DNA of 64,000 bases, from contig CM077593.1 in NCBI GenBank assembly GCA_039654915.1, forward strand, positions 38,720,501 through 38,784,500. Direction: 5' to 3'. A program made the position numbers and the translations under genes. Below, one piece after another: positions 11,555-22,778 of the stretch. The notes beneath the pieces were generated by a model. It searched no databases, was not told the DNA's origin, and was given only the letters and a program-made list of their open reading frames with translations. The DNA is from Aquilaria yunnanensis (lineage: Eukaryota; Streptophyta; Magnoliopsida; Malvales; Thymelaeaceae). Position 1 is the first letter of the stretch. Every line of letters begins with the position of its first letter.

Positions 11555-12421
11555 TGATGGCCTGAGGCCTCATCGTTGTAAGTCATGATGACTGTTGAAG
11601 AGACTTCTAGGAGGAAGAACGCCTGGAAGGTGGATCGCTCCAAGGAGAGTACCTGAAAAGCTGGAAAACAGGGTTAGGAGGCCCCCGGAGTATTTTTCCG
11701 GGGGGGGAGCCTCCGACGCCCAAGTCAGTGGTGGCCGGAAAAAGGAGAAAGTCACTAGCTCAAAGAGAAAGGCAGAAAAGTCTCGCCTGGTATTTTCTCA
11801 AAGTGTGGGAGCCGTATCTCCGGCCAACCAACCTCCTGTCAAGTATTTATTTCCTGTATGTATAGGAATACCTAGCCCGTTCAGATCATGACACGTGTGC
11901 GGTCGGATGCTCCTGAACTTCTGGGCGTAGGGGACAGATAGTTGGTAACCAGATGGCCTCGAGCCTTGTGCTGAGACGGGCCATGATGTGATTCTGATGG
12001 CGTCTGCGCGTCAGGGCGGCTTTTTACGTCTGTGGTGGGACGTGTCAGAGGCTTCCTTAAATGCTTCCTTAAATGCTCCTGCCGTACTCCCGAGGTCCCT
12101 GGGCGAGGTCGTCCTCTAGTTCGGACAGAGCCTCTTCGGGAAGCATACCCTCAGTTCGGGGGTTCCCAGTTCCAGGGGGTTCCGCCTTCGGGGATATCAT
12201 GTTCGGGCAGCAATGTCTGGTGCCACTTTTCCGAAGGCGCGCTGTTCACAACCTTGGGGGGCGAATAGAGTCCTCAAGTTTTACTGGCGTGCCGAGGCTC
12301 GGAGCTCTCCGGCTATCTCCCGAGGTGCATGATTCCACCTGTTCCCGGGAAGCGCCAGTTCTTCTGGCCATTGTTGTGGCAGGGTGTTCGGCCAGATTGA
12401 GGCGATAGCCTTTGGCTATCA
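11555..12421 (-). repeat. 5' LTR of element A (867 bp)
   Basis: The plus strand runs TGATGGCC to GGCTATCA, so the minus strand begins TGATAGCC and ends GGCCATCA. It is closely similar to the LTRs of B, C and K. Its last codons (minus strand) encode MTYNDEASGHH in frame with gag. Confidence 0.95.
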
Positions 12422-13716
12422 AACTTAACAAACATAATTGTAACCCTAGAATAATGATATTCTTAAACATCCCTGCTCTAGTATTATTGTGGAATGGGTT
12501 GCAATAATACATAACGACTAGCATATGTGGAGACTAATATGAGATCTGTAGTCTACATATGGGCACAAGTTGGAGAACTTGTGTACTGGACCGACCCACC
12601 ATGAGAACACTACATGGATCGTTATATGAGTGTCATAAGTGATTCTCAAAGTGATCATGGTATATGTAGTCTTTCGACCTAAGATCATCAAGGTTCCCTA
12701 CATGTGAGTCACATACTTTGATACTTTCCTTTGTTGCTCGTAACTGAGTGAACTTGAAGGAGGTCATTGGGTATGTCACATATCTTGTGGAGGGATTTGT
12801 ATGATCAAGATGGGATTTGTCCCTCCTATGTAACGGGAGTGATATCTTCGGGCCCCTTGATAGAGTAAGACTTAGAAAAATGCATGGCCATGCTCCGATG
12901 AGTTGATATACGATATCAATGTCGTCAGTTTAAGTTGGTCTACTCAGTAATCAAGAGACCAAATATTGGGCTATACGAGAGTGACACATTCCATGTCTCG
13001 TGCTTAGTCTTGATATCTTGGACAAAGGGACAATAGCAGATATCGGTGATGATCATAAAGGTTTAGTCCCATCGACAATCTTGTCATTTGGGCAGCAATG
13101 ATGTGTTGCTAGACACCGCTCATTGCTTATGATCATAAATGTGATTTATGATCATTGCCAACATGATAAAAGCCTATTGGGTCGCATACATAGAGCTATT
13201 TGGATCATTAGAGTGCATGGGCTAATTGTTTGGGTTATGGTTTCACTTTAATTTTGTATTAATAGTGGGCCAAGGAGTTGAGCCATTATTAAGCCCGAAA
13301 TTAAATCCTAATTGGATTAGGGCTTTGAAACCCATTAGGCCTGGAAGTTGAGTCTCACTATAAATACAACTTCTAGTGAGAAGTTCGCAGGTCTCCTTGC
13401 CCTAGCCTCCCAAAAGGATAGCCGCACTTTTCTCTTGCAATTCCTTGTAGGACACAAGTTAGCACTGCGAGTGCAAGAGAAACGCATCTGCCGGGACGTG
13501 GTGGAAGCGTGGTGATCTCGAGAGGCTCGTGTGGATACCATAGAGAGCCTGAACATGTCAACTGTTCAGGTTTTGTGATTCGACTCTACAGTTGAGTGAG
13601 AGATCTCAACCGAAAATTAGGTTTGAAAATTTTCGAACACCCGGTTTACCCCGTTTCACTTGGATCCTGGAGGGTTTCGGCTAAATTCCGCTTCGCTGTT
13701 TGGCTCCCAAAACCCA
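12422..13716 (+). mobile_element. Ty1/copia LTR F, interrupted by element A
   Basis: This 1295-bp segment is the reverse complement of the E LTR region 57855-59143 and ends GGCTCCCAAAACCCA like that LTR. The first 125 bp of the LTR are absent here and presumably lie left of element A, which inserted into it. No copia internal region is seen, so F is a solo LTR or one end of an element. To its right, gypsy pol of G begins directly, so F itself inserted into G. Confidence 0.85.
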
Positions 13717-16689
13717 TCACTAGTTTTGCCCTCAAGCCAAGGTTATTTCCTCCTTCGTCGAACACATGTATTCTTACTAAAGGCTGTATGACCTCAATGG
13801 GAATAATGGCTTCTGTACCAAACACGAGCGAGAATGGAGTTTCTCCTGTGGCCCTTCGGGGAGTTGTGTGATAGCTCTATAGCACACTTGGGAGTTCCCC
13901 TGGCCATTTCCCTTTTACCTCCATTAGCCTTTTTTTCAAGCCATCTTTTATTGTCCTATTGGACACTGATTTGCCTATTACTTTGAGGATGGGCTACCGG
14001 GGTGAAATGTAGTTTTATGCGCAAGGAATTCTCGGAATCCCTTGTCGGTAAACTGGGTGCCATTGTCAACCACTATTACCCTTGGTATGCCAAATCGGCA
14101 TATGATGTTCTTCCAAACGAACTTCTGGGTATCCTTCACCGAGATCAGTGCCAAAGGCTCCACTTCGGTCCATTTAGTGAAGTAGTCCACTACAACTATG
14201 CAGAACTTCACCCCACCGGGGGCGCTTGGGAGAGGTCCAATGAGGTCAATACCCCAGACGGCGAAGGGGCAAGGGTAATTTACCGAAGTTATTTTCTCTG
14301 AGGGTAACTTCTGGATGTTGGCATGTCTTTGGCAATTGTCACATTTTTGGAAAAATTGCCTTGCATCCTTTCTTAGGGTAGGCCAAAAATAACCTTGGTG
14401 AAGTAGTACTCCGGCGAGGGCGTTTGTTCCTATATGGGAACCACAGGCCCCCTTATGAACTTCTTCGACGACTGTTCTAACATCCTCTTCACTTATGCAC
14501 CTCTGCAAGGGACTTGCATACCATTGTCTGTATAGTTCATCCTCAATGAGGGAGTATCTCCAAAAGCGCTTTCGCACTTTTGTGGCCTCGGTAGGGTCTT
14601 CGGGGAGTGCCAAAGTTGCTAGGTATTTCTTGATGGAATCTTGCCATCCTTCTCCCGAGGTTGCTACGCACATTAATTCTATGCTGGGTTATTTTAGCAC
14701 CTTGGTAGGTTCCTTGGATTTGGCCAAGGTATCAACTTGAGCGTTATCTCTACGAGGCACATTTTCTATTTGTACCGAGTCAAACTCTTTAATGCGCTTC
14801 TTGACGAGGTCATGATATTTTGCCAAGGTTGGATCCTTTGCAGCGTAATCTCCTTTCATTTGTCGGACTACTAGCTGTGAGTCGCTGTGGGCCTTAAGGT
14901 TTTTCACACCAACTTTTCTGGCTAGTTTTAGTCCTGCTATGAGGGCCTCATATTCGGCGATGTTATTGGTTACATCAAATCCGAATTTTGATGGCTTTTG
15001 GTGGCTTCCATACCTTCGGGCCCCGAAGAACCGCTCCAGCGCCTTGGTGTTTGGTGCCTGAGGCTCCATCGACAAAGAGTTTCCACTCTGGTTCAAGCCT
15101 TATCAGATCTTCCGAGGTAGCTTCAACATCCTCGATTTCTGGAATTTCGGCGATGAAATTTGCCAATGCTTGGGCTTTTATTGCCCTTCTTGGCTCGTAA
15201 GTGATGTCATATTCTCCGAGCTTGATACAGCATTTTGATAGCCTTCTCGAATGCTCTACCTTTTTCATTATGTCACGTAGAGCTAGGTTGCTTCGGACAA
15301 TGATGGTGTGTCCTTGAAAGTAGGGCCGTAGCCTCCTACCCGCGAGCACTAAGGCATAAATGGCTTTTTGGAGAAATGGGTACCTGAGCTCGGCGTCGTG
15401 CAGGGACTTGCCTACATAATATACTGGACACTACCTCCCACCCTCTTCTTTCACTAGGACTGAGCTCACAGCTTTTTCAGCAACGGTGAGGTAGAGGATG
15501 AGAGGTTCTCCTTCCCGCGGTTGCCGAAGTGTTGGCAGACGGGTTAGGTAGCTTTTAAGCTCATCCCAAGCTTTCTGACATTCTGGGTTCCAAGGGTGCT
15601 CCTTGATTCCAGAGTTGCCTTCGCTTTTGGGTGCTTTGGTAAGCACCTTGAAGAATGGTCAACATCGGTCACCGTACCTGGAAATGAATCTACTAAGGGA
15701 AGTGATTCTTCCGGTAAGCCTTTGTATATCTTTAATGGTTGTAGGTGTTCAGAATCCTAACAAGCCTTCGACCTTTTCGAGGTTGGCGTCTATTCCCCTT
15801 TCTGACACCATGAACCCAAGGAACTTACCTGCGCTCACTCAAAACACACACTTCTCAGGGTTAAGGTGAATACCGAACTCTCAAAGTCGTTGGAAGGTTT
15901 CGTCTAAGTCCAAGATGTGATTACTAGGCATTCTACTCTTAACTATCCTATCATCGACATACACTTCCATGTTCCTCCCGATCTAGGAGTCGAACACTTT
16001 ATTCATCAACCTCTGATAGGTAGCCCCTGCATTCTTAAGGCCGAAGGGCATTCTGACGTAGCAGCAGGTACCAACTTCGGTGATGAATGCAGTTTTTTCT
16101 TCATCTTCAGGGTTCATCCGAATTTGATGATACTCATTGAAGGCATCGAGGAAACTGAGAAGACCGTATTCGGTGATTGAATCCACCAATCGGTCTACGG
16201 CTGGCAAAGGGTAGGAGTCCTTTGGACAGGCATCATTCAGGTTCTGAAAATAGATGCACATTCGGAGCTTTTCACTCTATTATTTTATGGCGATAACCAC
16301 GTTGCTGAGCCATTCGGGGTATTTAACTTCTCTTATTACCCCTGTCTCAATCAGGCGCTTAACCTCGGCTATAACGAAGGAGTTCTTATGAGCCGATAGG
16401 TTTCATTTTTTCTGCCAAATCGGCCTTGCATCAAGGCGTACTTTGAGACTATGGTGCATTATGCTAAGGTCGACCCCAGGCATGTCTTTTGAAGAGTAGG
16501 CAAATAGATCTTTGTTCATTAACAAGAAAGATACAAGCCTATCTTTGTCACCCTTGGCCAATTTTTTCCCCACTCGGGTGTTCCGGCGGGGGACCAGCTT
16601 TATATCTTCTGTTTTTACTTTTTCCAACTATTCTATTCCCTCCCCTGCTGTCTCTTCACCTGTCATGACTGCTCTTTCAGTAGCCGAAG
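13717..16689 (-). pseudogene. Element G pol remnant (RT, dual RNase H, integrase)
   Basis: Minus-strand blocks include RT (15983-16261, LLSFLDAFNEYHQIRM; then YVDDRIVKS), gypsy RNase H (15431-15646), second RNase H (14689-15349, LFVDGASGTKHQ, SDSQLVV) and integrase (13978-14673, WGIDLIGPLP, VVDNGTQF). The protein differs from A at roughly a quarter of positions in the integrase. Several stops and frameshifts separate the blocks. The integrase C-terminus is cut by F at 13716. The upstream end breaks at the H insertion in the linker after protease. Confidence 0.88.
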
Positions 16690-17256
16690 TGTCACACCTC
16701 ACACAGGCCCTGGCCCAATCAGATAGTGTTACTCTCACCCAAATTGTAGTTTAGTTAACAACATTTCAATTCGGCCAACTAAAGTTGCTTAACCTTAAGT
16801 CTTATTTTCTTCAGGTATTTAGCCTGGGAGGTGGCCCAAGAGGCTTATGAGTAAAACCCAATTAATTACTTGCAGTAGAAGTAAGGCCTAATACCACTAA
16901 CTTGCAAAACAAGCAAGGCTGTAATAGGTAACTTGCATTACAAGCAAGGCAAACACTCAATGTAATTTAAGTGTTTAAGTTGTGTGCAATCAAGTGTGCT
17001 ATTTTAGATTGGCAACCAAGAAGCCCAAGGTAGTCATTTAGTTTGAAAACTCAAGTTTATGTGCACATGAGCATTCGGCCATAAAAGTACAAGGGAGGTT
17101 CACAAGATGAACATACTTCTCATTCATACCAAAACATACATAAGCCCATAACCATTCAATTTACAAGTCCAAAACCATACCATAAGTGCAAACATAACTT
17201 GGCCTACTAAGGTACTCCATGTACCACACAATAACTAGGCAATCGAGACTACATAT

Positions 17257-18121
17257 TGATGGCCTGGGGCCTCATCGTTGTGAGTCATGATGACTGTTGA
17301 AGAGACTTCTAGGAGGAAGAACGCCTGGAAGGTGGATCGCCCCAAGGAGAGTACCTGAAAAGCTGGTAAACAGGGTTAGGAGGCCCCCGGAGTGTTTTTC
17401 CGAGGGGGGAGCCTCCGACGCACAAGTCAGTGGTGGCCAGAAAAAGGAGAAAGTCACTAGCTCAAAGAGAAAGGCAGAAAAGTCTCGCCTGGTATTTTTC
17501 AGAGTGTGGGAGCTGTATCTCCGGCCAACCAACCTCCTGTCAAGTATTTATTTCCTGTATATATAGGAATACCTAGCCCGTTCAGATCATGACACGTGTG
17601 TGGTCGGATGCTCCTGAACTTCTGGGCGTAGACGACAGATAGTTGGTAACCAGATGGCCTCGAGCCTTGTGCTGAGACGGGCCATGATGTGATTCTGATG
17701 GCGTCTGCGCGTCAGGGCGGCTTTTTACGTCTGTGGTGGGACGTGTCAGAGGCTTCCTTAAATGCTTCCTTAAATGCTCCTGCCGTACTCTCGAGGTCCC
17801 TGGGCGAGGTCGTCCTCTAGTTCGGACAGAGCCTCTGCGGGAAGCATACCCTCAGTTCGGGGGTTCCCAGTTCCAGGGGTTTCGCCTTCGGGGATATCAT
17901 GTTCGGGCAGCAATGTCTGGTGCCACTTTTCCGAAGGCGCGCTGTTCACAACCTTGGGGGGCGAATAGAGTCCTCAAGTTTTACTGGCGTGCCGAGGCTA
18001 GGAGCTCTCCGGCTATCTCCCGAGGTGCATGATTCCACCTGTTCCCGGGAAGCGCCAGTTCTTCTGGCCATTGTTGTGGCAGGGTGTTCGGCCAGATTGA
18101 GGCGATAGCCTTTGGCTATCA
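17257..18121 (-). repeat. 3' LTR of element B (865 bp)
   Basis: Plus strand TGATGGCC to GGCTATCA. Preceded by the catat duplication and followed by the purine tract complement. It differs from the 5' LTR at scattered sites. Confidence 0.95.
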
Positions 18122-18136
18122 CATGCCCCCCTCTGG
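18122..18136 (-). promoter_or_regulatory. Polypurine tract of element B
   Basis: The minus strand reads CCAGAGGGGGGCATG directly before the 3' LTR, the position expected for the plus-strand primer. C (29464) and D (41509) have the same feature. Confidence 0.8.
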
Positions 18137-18828
18137 AAAGCCGAAGTGAGGACTTCGGTTTGCATCTCTTTCCGAGGTTGTCGTTGGGAGTCTTGTTGGG
18201 AAGCATAACCTGTTCCGAGGTCGCACCTTTTGCCCGAGGGTCTGGGCTGTTCGGCCTTGGCCTATTCTTTGGTGTGTCCGAGGCAAAGCCTGTACCGAAG
18301 ATACACCTCTTGCCCAAAAGTCATGGGCTGTTCAGCCATAGCCTGTCTCTTGGTGTCCTCGAGGTGGCCTACTTTTTATTTCTGCAGGTCTGATGGCCAA
18401 GCGTGTCAGACTGAGTGGCACGTCTCCACTTTTCAGGGATGTCAAACAACGTGTCCCAATCAGGAGGTGTGTCCCGGTTTTCCAGGGACGTTTGGGGAGG
18501 CATGTCCCCTATTTCTGCGCAGCGGTTGACACGCGGCTTCTTGCCATTGGAAGAGAGACGCGTCATTTACAGAGGGCGCGCCTTTTCGGGTGCAGCGGGC
18601 AGTTACGGCGACGGTTCGCCTCCAATGGGTACTTATGATCTCTTTTCGGCTACCCGCCTTTGGCCTATAAATAGCCCATTCCATCATAAGTTCCACTAAC
18701 TGTTTTTCTGCTCTCTCTCTGCTTTGCCCTCTGTTCTTGCATTTTATCTTGGTTTCTGTGGCGGAGCTTCTTTAATCAGAGCTTTTCCTACCAACTTTCA
18801 CGACGGCGTCCTCAGGCAAATCTTTTGG
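18137..18828 (+). promoter_or_regulatory. Orphaned aORF promoter and leader in element B with deletion scar
   Basis: The region matches the aORF upstream sequence of C, including TATAAATAG at 18666-18674. At AATCTTTTGG (18819-18828) it jumps to sequence that in A lies after the aORF stop. The same ten bases occur in A at 328-337 and 5425-5434, so the deletion ran between direct repeats. The promoter remains but has no gene. Confidence 0.75.
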
Positions 18829-18863
18829 CTAAGTCCTTTCTTGCAAGTTTCTTCATTTCCACT

Positions 18864-19350
18864 GTCCCGAACACGTTTGCTCAAGAGACTTTCGGGAAAC
18901 CTGCAACCAAAGAAACTTTTTACCTTCCTTTGTCCCGAGTGTGCTCGCTCAAGAGACTTTCTGGAAAGTTTGTAAAAATTTGGCTAAGTCTTTTGCAGCC
19001 TTTTTGTTCCCTTTTATCCTGAACATGTTCGCTCAAGGGACTTCGGAAAACCTTCAGCCAAATTTTTCTGTCTTCCTATTGTCCCGAGCATATTTGCTCA
19101 AGGGACTTAGGAAAATTTTCACGAGATTGCTCATTTCCCTTTTTCCCGAGCACGTTCGCTCAAGGGTGTTCGGAAATTACCTCTGCTTTTGTTTTGGCGT
19201 GTACTTTTGTGAGATTCTTGTTTTCCCTTTTTCCCGAGCATGTTCGCTCAAGGGTGTTCGGAAAATTTTCTCTGCACTGATTATGCCGAGTACCTTTGCA
19301 AGATTCTTGTTTCCCATTTTTCCCGAGCATAGTGGCTCAAGGGACTTCGG
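18864..19350. repeat. Hairpin repeat array of element B
   Basis: Degenerate CCCGAGC-loop-GCTCAAGGG units as in A, starting at 18865. It now lies just after the orphan promoter and next to the pol end. Confidence 0.75.
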
Positions 19351-19502
19351 GAAGTCACATCTGCTTTTTTCGTGGCGAGCACCTTCGCGGAATTCTGTCT
19401 TGGACAATTTGGTATACTTAAAAATTTTTCTCAAGACCATTCTTCTCCAGACCATTCTGTACTTAGAATATTTCTTGTACAATATATCTCCTCCGCTCAA
19501 CC

Positions 19503-21407
19503 TTAGGCGTAGAATTTTTTCAAGGCGTCTGAATGCCAAGAGTTTTTCAATTCTACGCCTTCGGCCTCGCCAAGCTTGTACACGCCTTTTCGTACTTCGG
19601 CGAGAACCAGATAAGGTCCTTCCCAATTTGCGCGAAGTACTCCGTGAGATGGCCTTCGGGGTGCAAAGTCGGCCTTTCGGAGAACGAGGTCTCCTTTTTT
19701 GATTTCTTTTGGCCTGGCTTTTAAGTTGATAGCCGCGGCCACTCTTTGTTGGAAAGCTTTTCTCCTCAGCTCGGCTATTTCTCTGTGTTCGGCCACAAGG
19801 TCGAGCTTAGTTCTCAGACCGAGGTCATTTCCGCCTTCATCAAATACTTGCACCCGTATTGAAGGCTGAACTATCTCTATTGGGATAATGGCCTCTGTTC
19901 CGAAGACGAGTGAGAAGGGAGTTTCCCCTGTGGCTCTTCGTGGCGTCGTTCGGTAGCTCCACAATACACTTTGGAGTTCTCCTGGCCATTTCCCCTTGGC
20001 TTCCCCAAGTCTCTTTTTCAGGCCATCTTTTATGGTCCTGTTTGATACTTCCACCTGCCCATTGCTTTGGGGGTGAGCTACTGGGGCGAAGTGCATCTTT
20101 ATTCCGAGGTCGCTGATGAATTCCTGGAATCCTTTGTCTATGAACTGGGATCCATTATCAGCTACTAGTACCCTCGGTATGCCAAATCTGCATACGATGT
20201 TCTTCCATGCGAACTTCTGCACTTCTTTTGCCGAGATAGTTGCTAGTGGTTCTGCCTCTACCCACTTTGAGAAATAGTCCACTGCTACCACGCAGAATTT
20301 CATGCCTCCGGGCGCTGTGGGGAGTGGCCCAATAAGGTCTATACCCCAGACTGCGAAGGGCCAAGGATAGTCTGCCGACGTTACCATTTCCGAGGGTATC
20401 CTCTGGATTTTTGCATGTCTCTGGCAACTACCGCACTTCTGGACGAACTGCCTTGCGTCCTTTCTCAGGGTAGGCCAGAAGTATCCTTGGTGGAGTATCA
20501 CTGCTGCAAGGGCATCAGTTCCAATGTGCGAGCCGCACATGCCTTCGTGAACTTCTTCGAGGACCATCTCAGTATCCTCTTCGCCCACACATCTCTGCAG
20601 CGGATTTGCATATCCTTGCCGATATAACTCTTCACCAATCAGGAAGAATCTTCCGGCGCATCTTCGCAGTCTTGCAGCATTGCCGGCGTATTCGGGAAGC
20701 TCATTCTCTGCGAGGTATCTCTTTATGGGGTCCTTCCACCCTGTTCCCGAGGTCGTTACGCTTAGCACGGAGATGCTTGGATGGTCTAGCACCTCGGTGT
20801 ATGTTTTGGACTTCGCTAAGCAATCTGCCTCAGTGTTATTCCGCCGGGGTACATTTTCGATCCGCACGGCGTCAAACTCTTGGATGAGTTTTCTTACCAG
20901 CTCGTGGTATTTTGCCAAGATTGGGTCCTTCGCCCCATAATCTCCTGCCGTCTGCCGAACTACCAGCTGGGAATCGCTGTGAGCCCTTAAGTTTCTCACG
21001 CCAATCTTTCTGGCCAAGCGTAATCCCGCTATGAGGGCTTCATACTCAGCCACATTATTGGTGACGTTGAAGCTGAACTTGATAGCCTTCATCACCTCTA
21101 GGCCTTCGGGTCCTCTGATAACTATTCCAGCTCCCTGGTGTTCGGACCCCGAGGCTCCGTCAACATGCAAGGTCCATTCTGGCTCACCTTCTTTCGGATC
21201 TGAGTGGTTCTCCTCAGTGGTGGGTATTTCGGCGATAAAATCTGCCAATGCTTGGGCTTTTATGGCCTTCCGAGGCTCATACGTGATTTCGTGTTCGCCA
21301 AGCTCTATGCACCACTTGGAGAGCCTTCCCGAATGATCAACTCTCTTCATAACATCCCGTAGTGGTAGACTACTCCGGAGGATGATGGGGTGAGCCTGGA
21401 AATATGG
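19503..21407 (-). pseudogene. Element B second RNase H and integrase
   Basis: An uninterrupted 615-codon frame starts near MKRVDHSGRLSKW and covers the end of the gypsy RNase H, the second RNase H (VDGASGSEH, AEYEALIAGL, SDSQLVV) and the complete integrase. The integrase keeps its zinc region, D-D-E core (WGIDLIG, VADNGSQF, NGQVEVSN) and C-terminal NWEGPYLV, and ends LKKFYA. This part alone looks intact. A CGA-to-TGA stop at 21408-21410 separates it from the RT frame. Confidence 0.9.
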
Positions 21408-22778
21408 TCACAGTCTTCTTCCTGCAAGCACCAAGGCGTATATAGCTTTTTGAAGCAAAGGGTACCTGACTTCGGCGCCATGCAGGGACTTGCTGACGTA
21501 GTAGACCGGCCATTGTTTCGGCCCTTCTTCATTCACTAGGACCGAGCTCACGGCCTTTTTTGTGGCGGCGAGGTACAGTACGAGGGGTTCTCCCTCCCGA
21601 GGTTGTCGCAGAGTCGGCAGGCTAGCAAGGTAGACTTTGAGTTCTTCCCAGGCCTTTTGGCAATCTTCATCCCAAGGATGATTGTTTCTTCCGAGGTCGC
21701 CTTCCATCTTTGCTGCCTTTGTGAGGACTTTGAAGAAAGGTCTACACCTATCTCCGTACCTGGAAATAAACCTGCTCAGAGAGGTTATTCTTCCGGTTAG
21801 TCTCTGCACGTCTTTGACTGTGGCAGGAGTTCGGAACTCAAGCAGAGCCTTAATCTTCTCAGGATTGGCGTCGATGCCTCTTTCGGATACCATGTACCCA
21901 AGGAATTTTCCCGAGGTCACGCCGAAGATACACTTCTTGGGATTAAGGCGAATCCCGAAGGCTCTGAGCTTTTGGAAGGTTTCCTCCAAATCTGCCACGT
22001 GGTAGCCGGGCAGCTTGCTTTTTACTATCATATCATCAACATATACCTCCATGCTTCTCCCCATTTGGTCCTTGAAGACCTTGTTCATCAGTCTCTGGTA
22101 GGTGGCTCCTGCATTTTTGAGCCCGAAGGGCATTCTGACATAGCAGTACGTTCCTCCCTCGGTGATGAAGGCAGTTTTCTCTTCATCTTCGGGGTCCATC
22201 CTTATCTGATGGTAGCCGCTGAAGGCATCTAGGAAGCTCAGGAGCCCGTATTCGGCCGTTGAATCTACCAGTTGATCTATTGGCGGGAGGGGAAATGAGT
22301 CTTTCGGGCAAGCATCGTTCAAGTTTCTGAAATCAATGCACATCCGGAGTTTGCTGCTACCTTCTTTTGTGGCGATGACCACGTTGCTTAACCATTCGGG
22401 GTATTTTACCTCCCTGATAACTTCAGCATCCAATAGGCGCTGGACTTCGGTTTTCACGAAGTTGCTTTTGTGGGCTAAGATGCTTCGTTTCTTTTGCCTG
22501 ATAGGTTTTGCTTCCGGGCTTACTTTGAGGCTGTGCTGTATTATGCCAGGGTTCACTCCTGGCATGTCTTTCGGCGAGTAGGCAAACAGATCTTTATTTT
22601 TCAGCAGAAAGGATACAAGATTTTCCTTGTCACCTTTGGCCAAGCTCTTCCCTATTCGGGTAGATTGTCCTGGGACAAGATCTACTGCTTCCGTTTCTGC
22701 TTCTGCGGGATCTCCTTCTTTGCCTTTCTCCTGCGCCTTTGCCTCAACCGTTTGTGTAGAGTTGTTTGCCGGAGCCTT
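21408..22778 (-). pseudogene. Element B reverse transcriptase and gypsy RNase H
   Basis: A 411-codon frame (21408-22643) holds the RT from KDMPGVN through FLDAFSGYHQIRM and YVDDMIVKS to the gypsy RNase H (SKSLHGAEVRYP). It ends at a CGA-to-TGA stop (21408-21410) in RRLRPYF. Upstream the frame is open to another CGA-to-TGA stop at 22779-22781 in the protease-RT linker. Catalytic YVDD is intact. Confidence 0.9.

Larger units (their letters stand above)
1..12421 (-). mobile_element. Tat-lineage Ty3/gypsy element A (left end outside window)
   Basis: Element A reads on the minus strand: LTR 11555-12421, primer-binding site, gag-pol, then an opposite-strand aORF. Alignment by eye with element C places base 1 about 369 bp inside the left LTR, so that LTR and the left target duplication lie outside the window. 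The right LTR is followed by aactt, the likely target duplication, inside a copia LTR (F). The element is interrupted by solo LTR J at 2154-4666. Tat-lineage assignment rests on the dual RNase H, the H/C zinc knuckle and the gypsy domain order PR-RT-RH-RH-INT without a chromodomain. Confidence 0.9.

Noticed and set aside
12246..12524. Minus-strand ORFs in the LTRs (for example 17946-18317)
   Set aside because: They cross LTR borders into unrelated flanks and have no domain.
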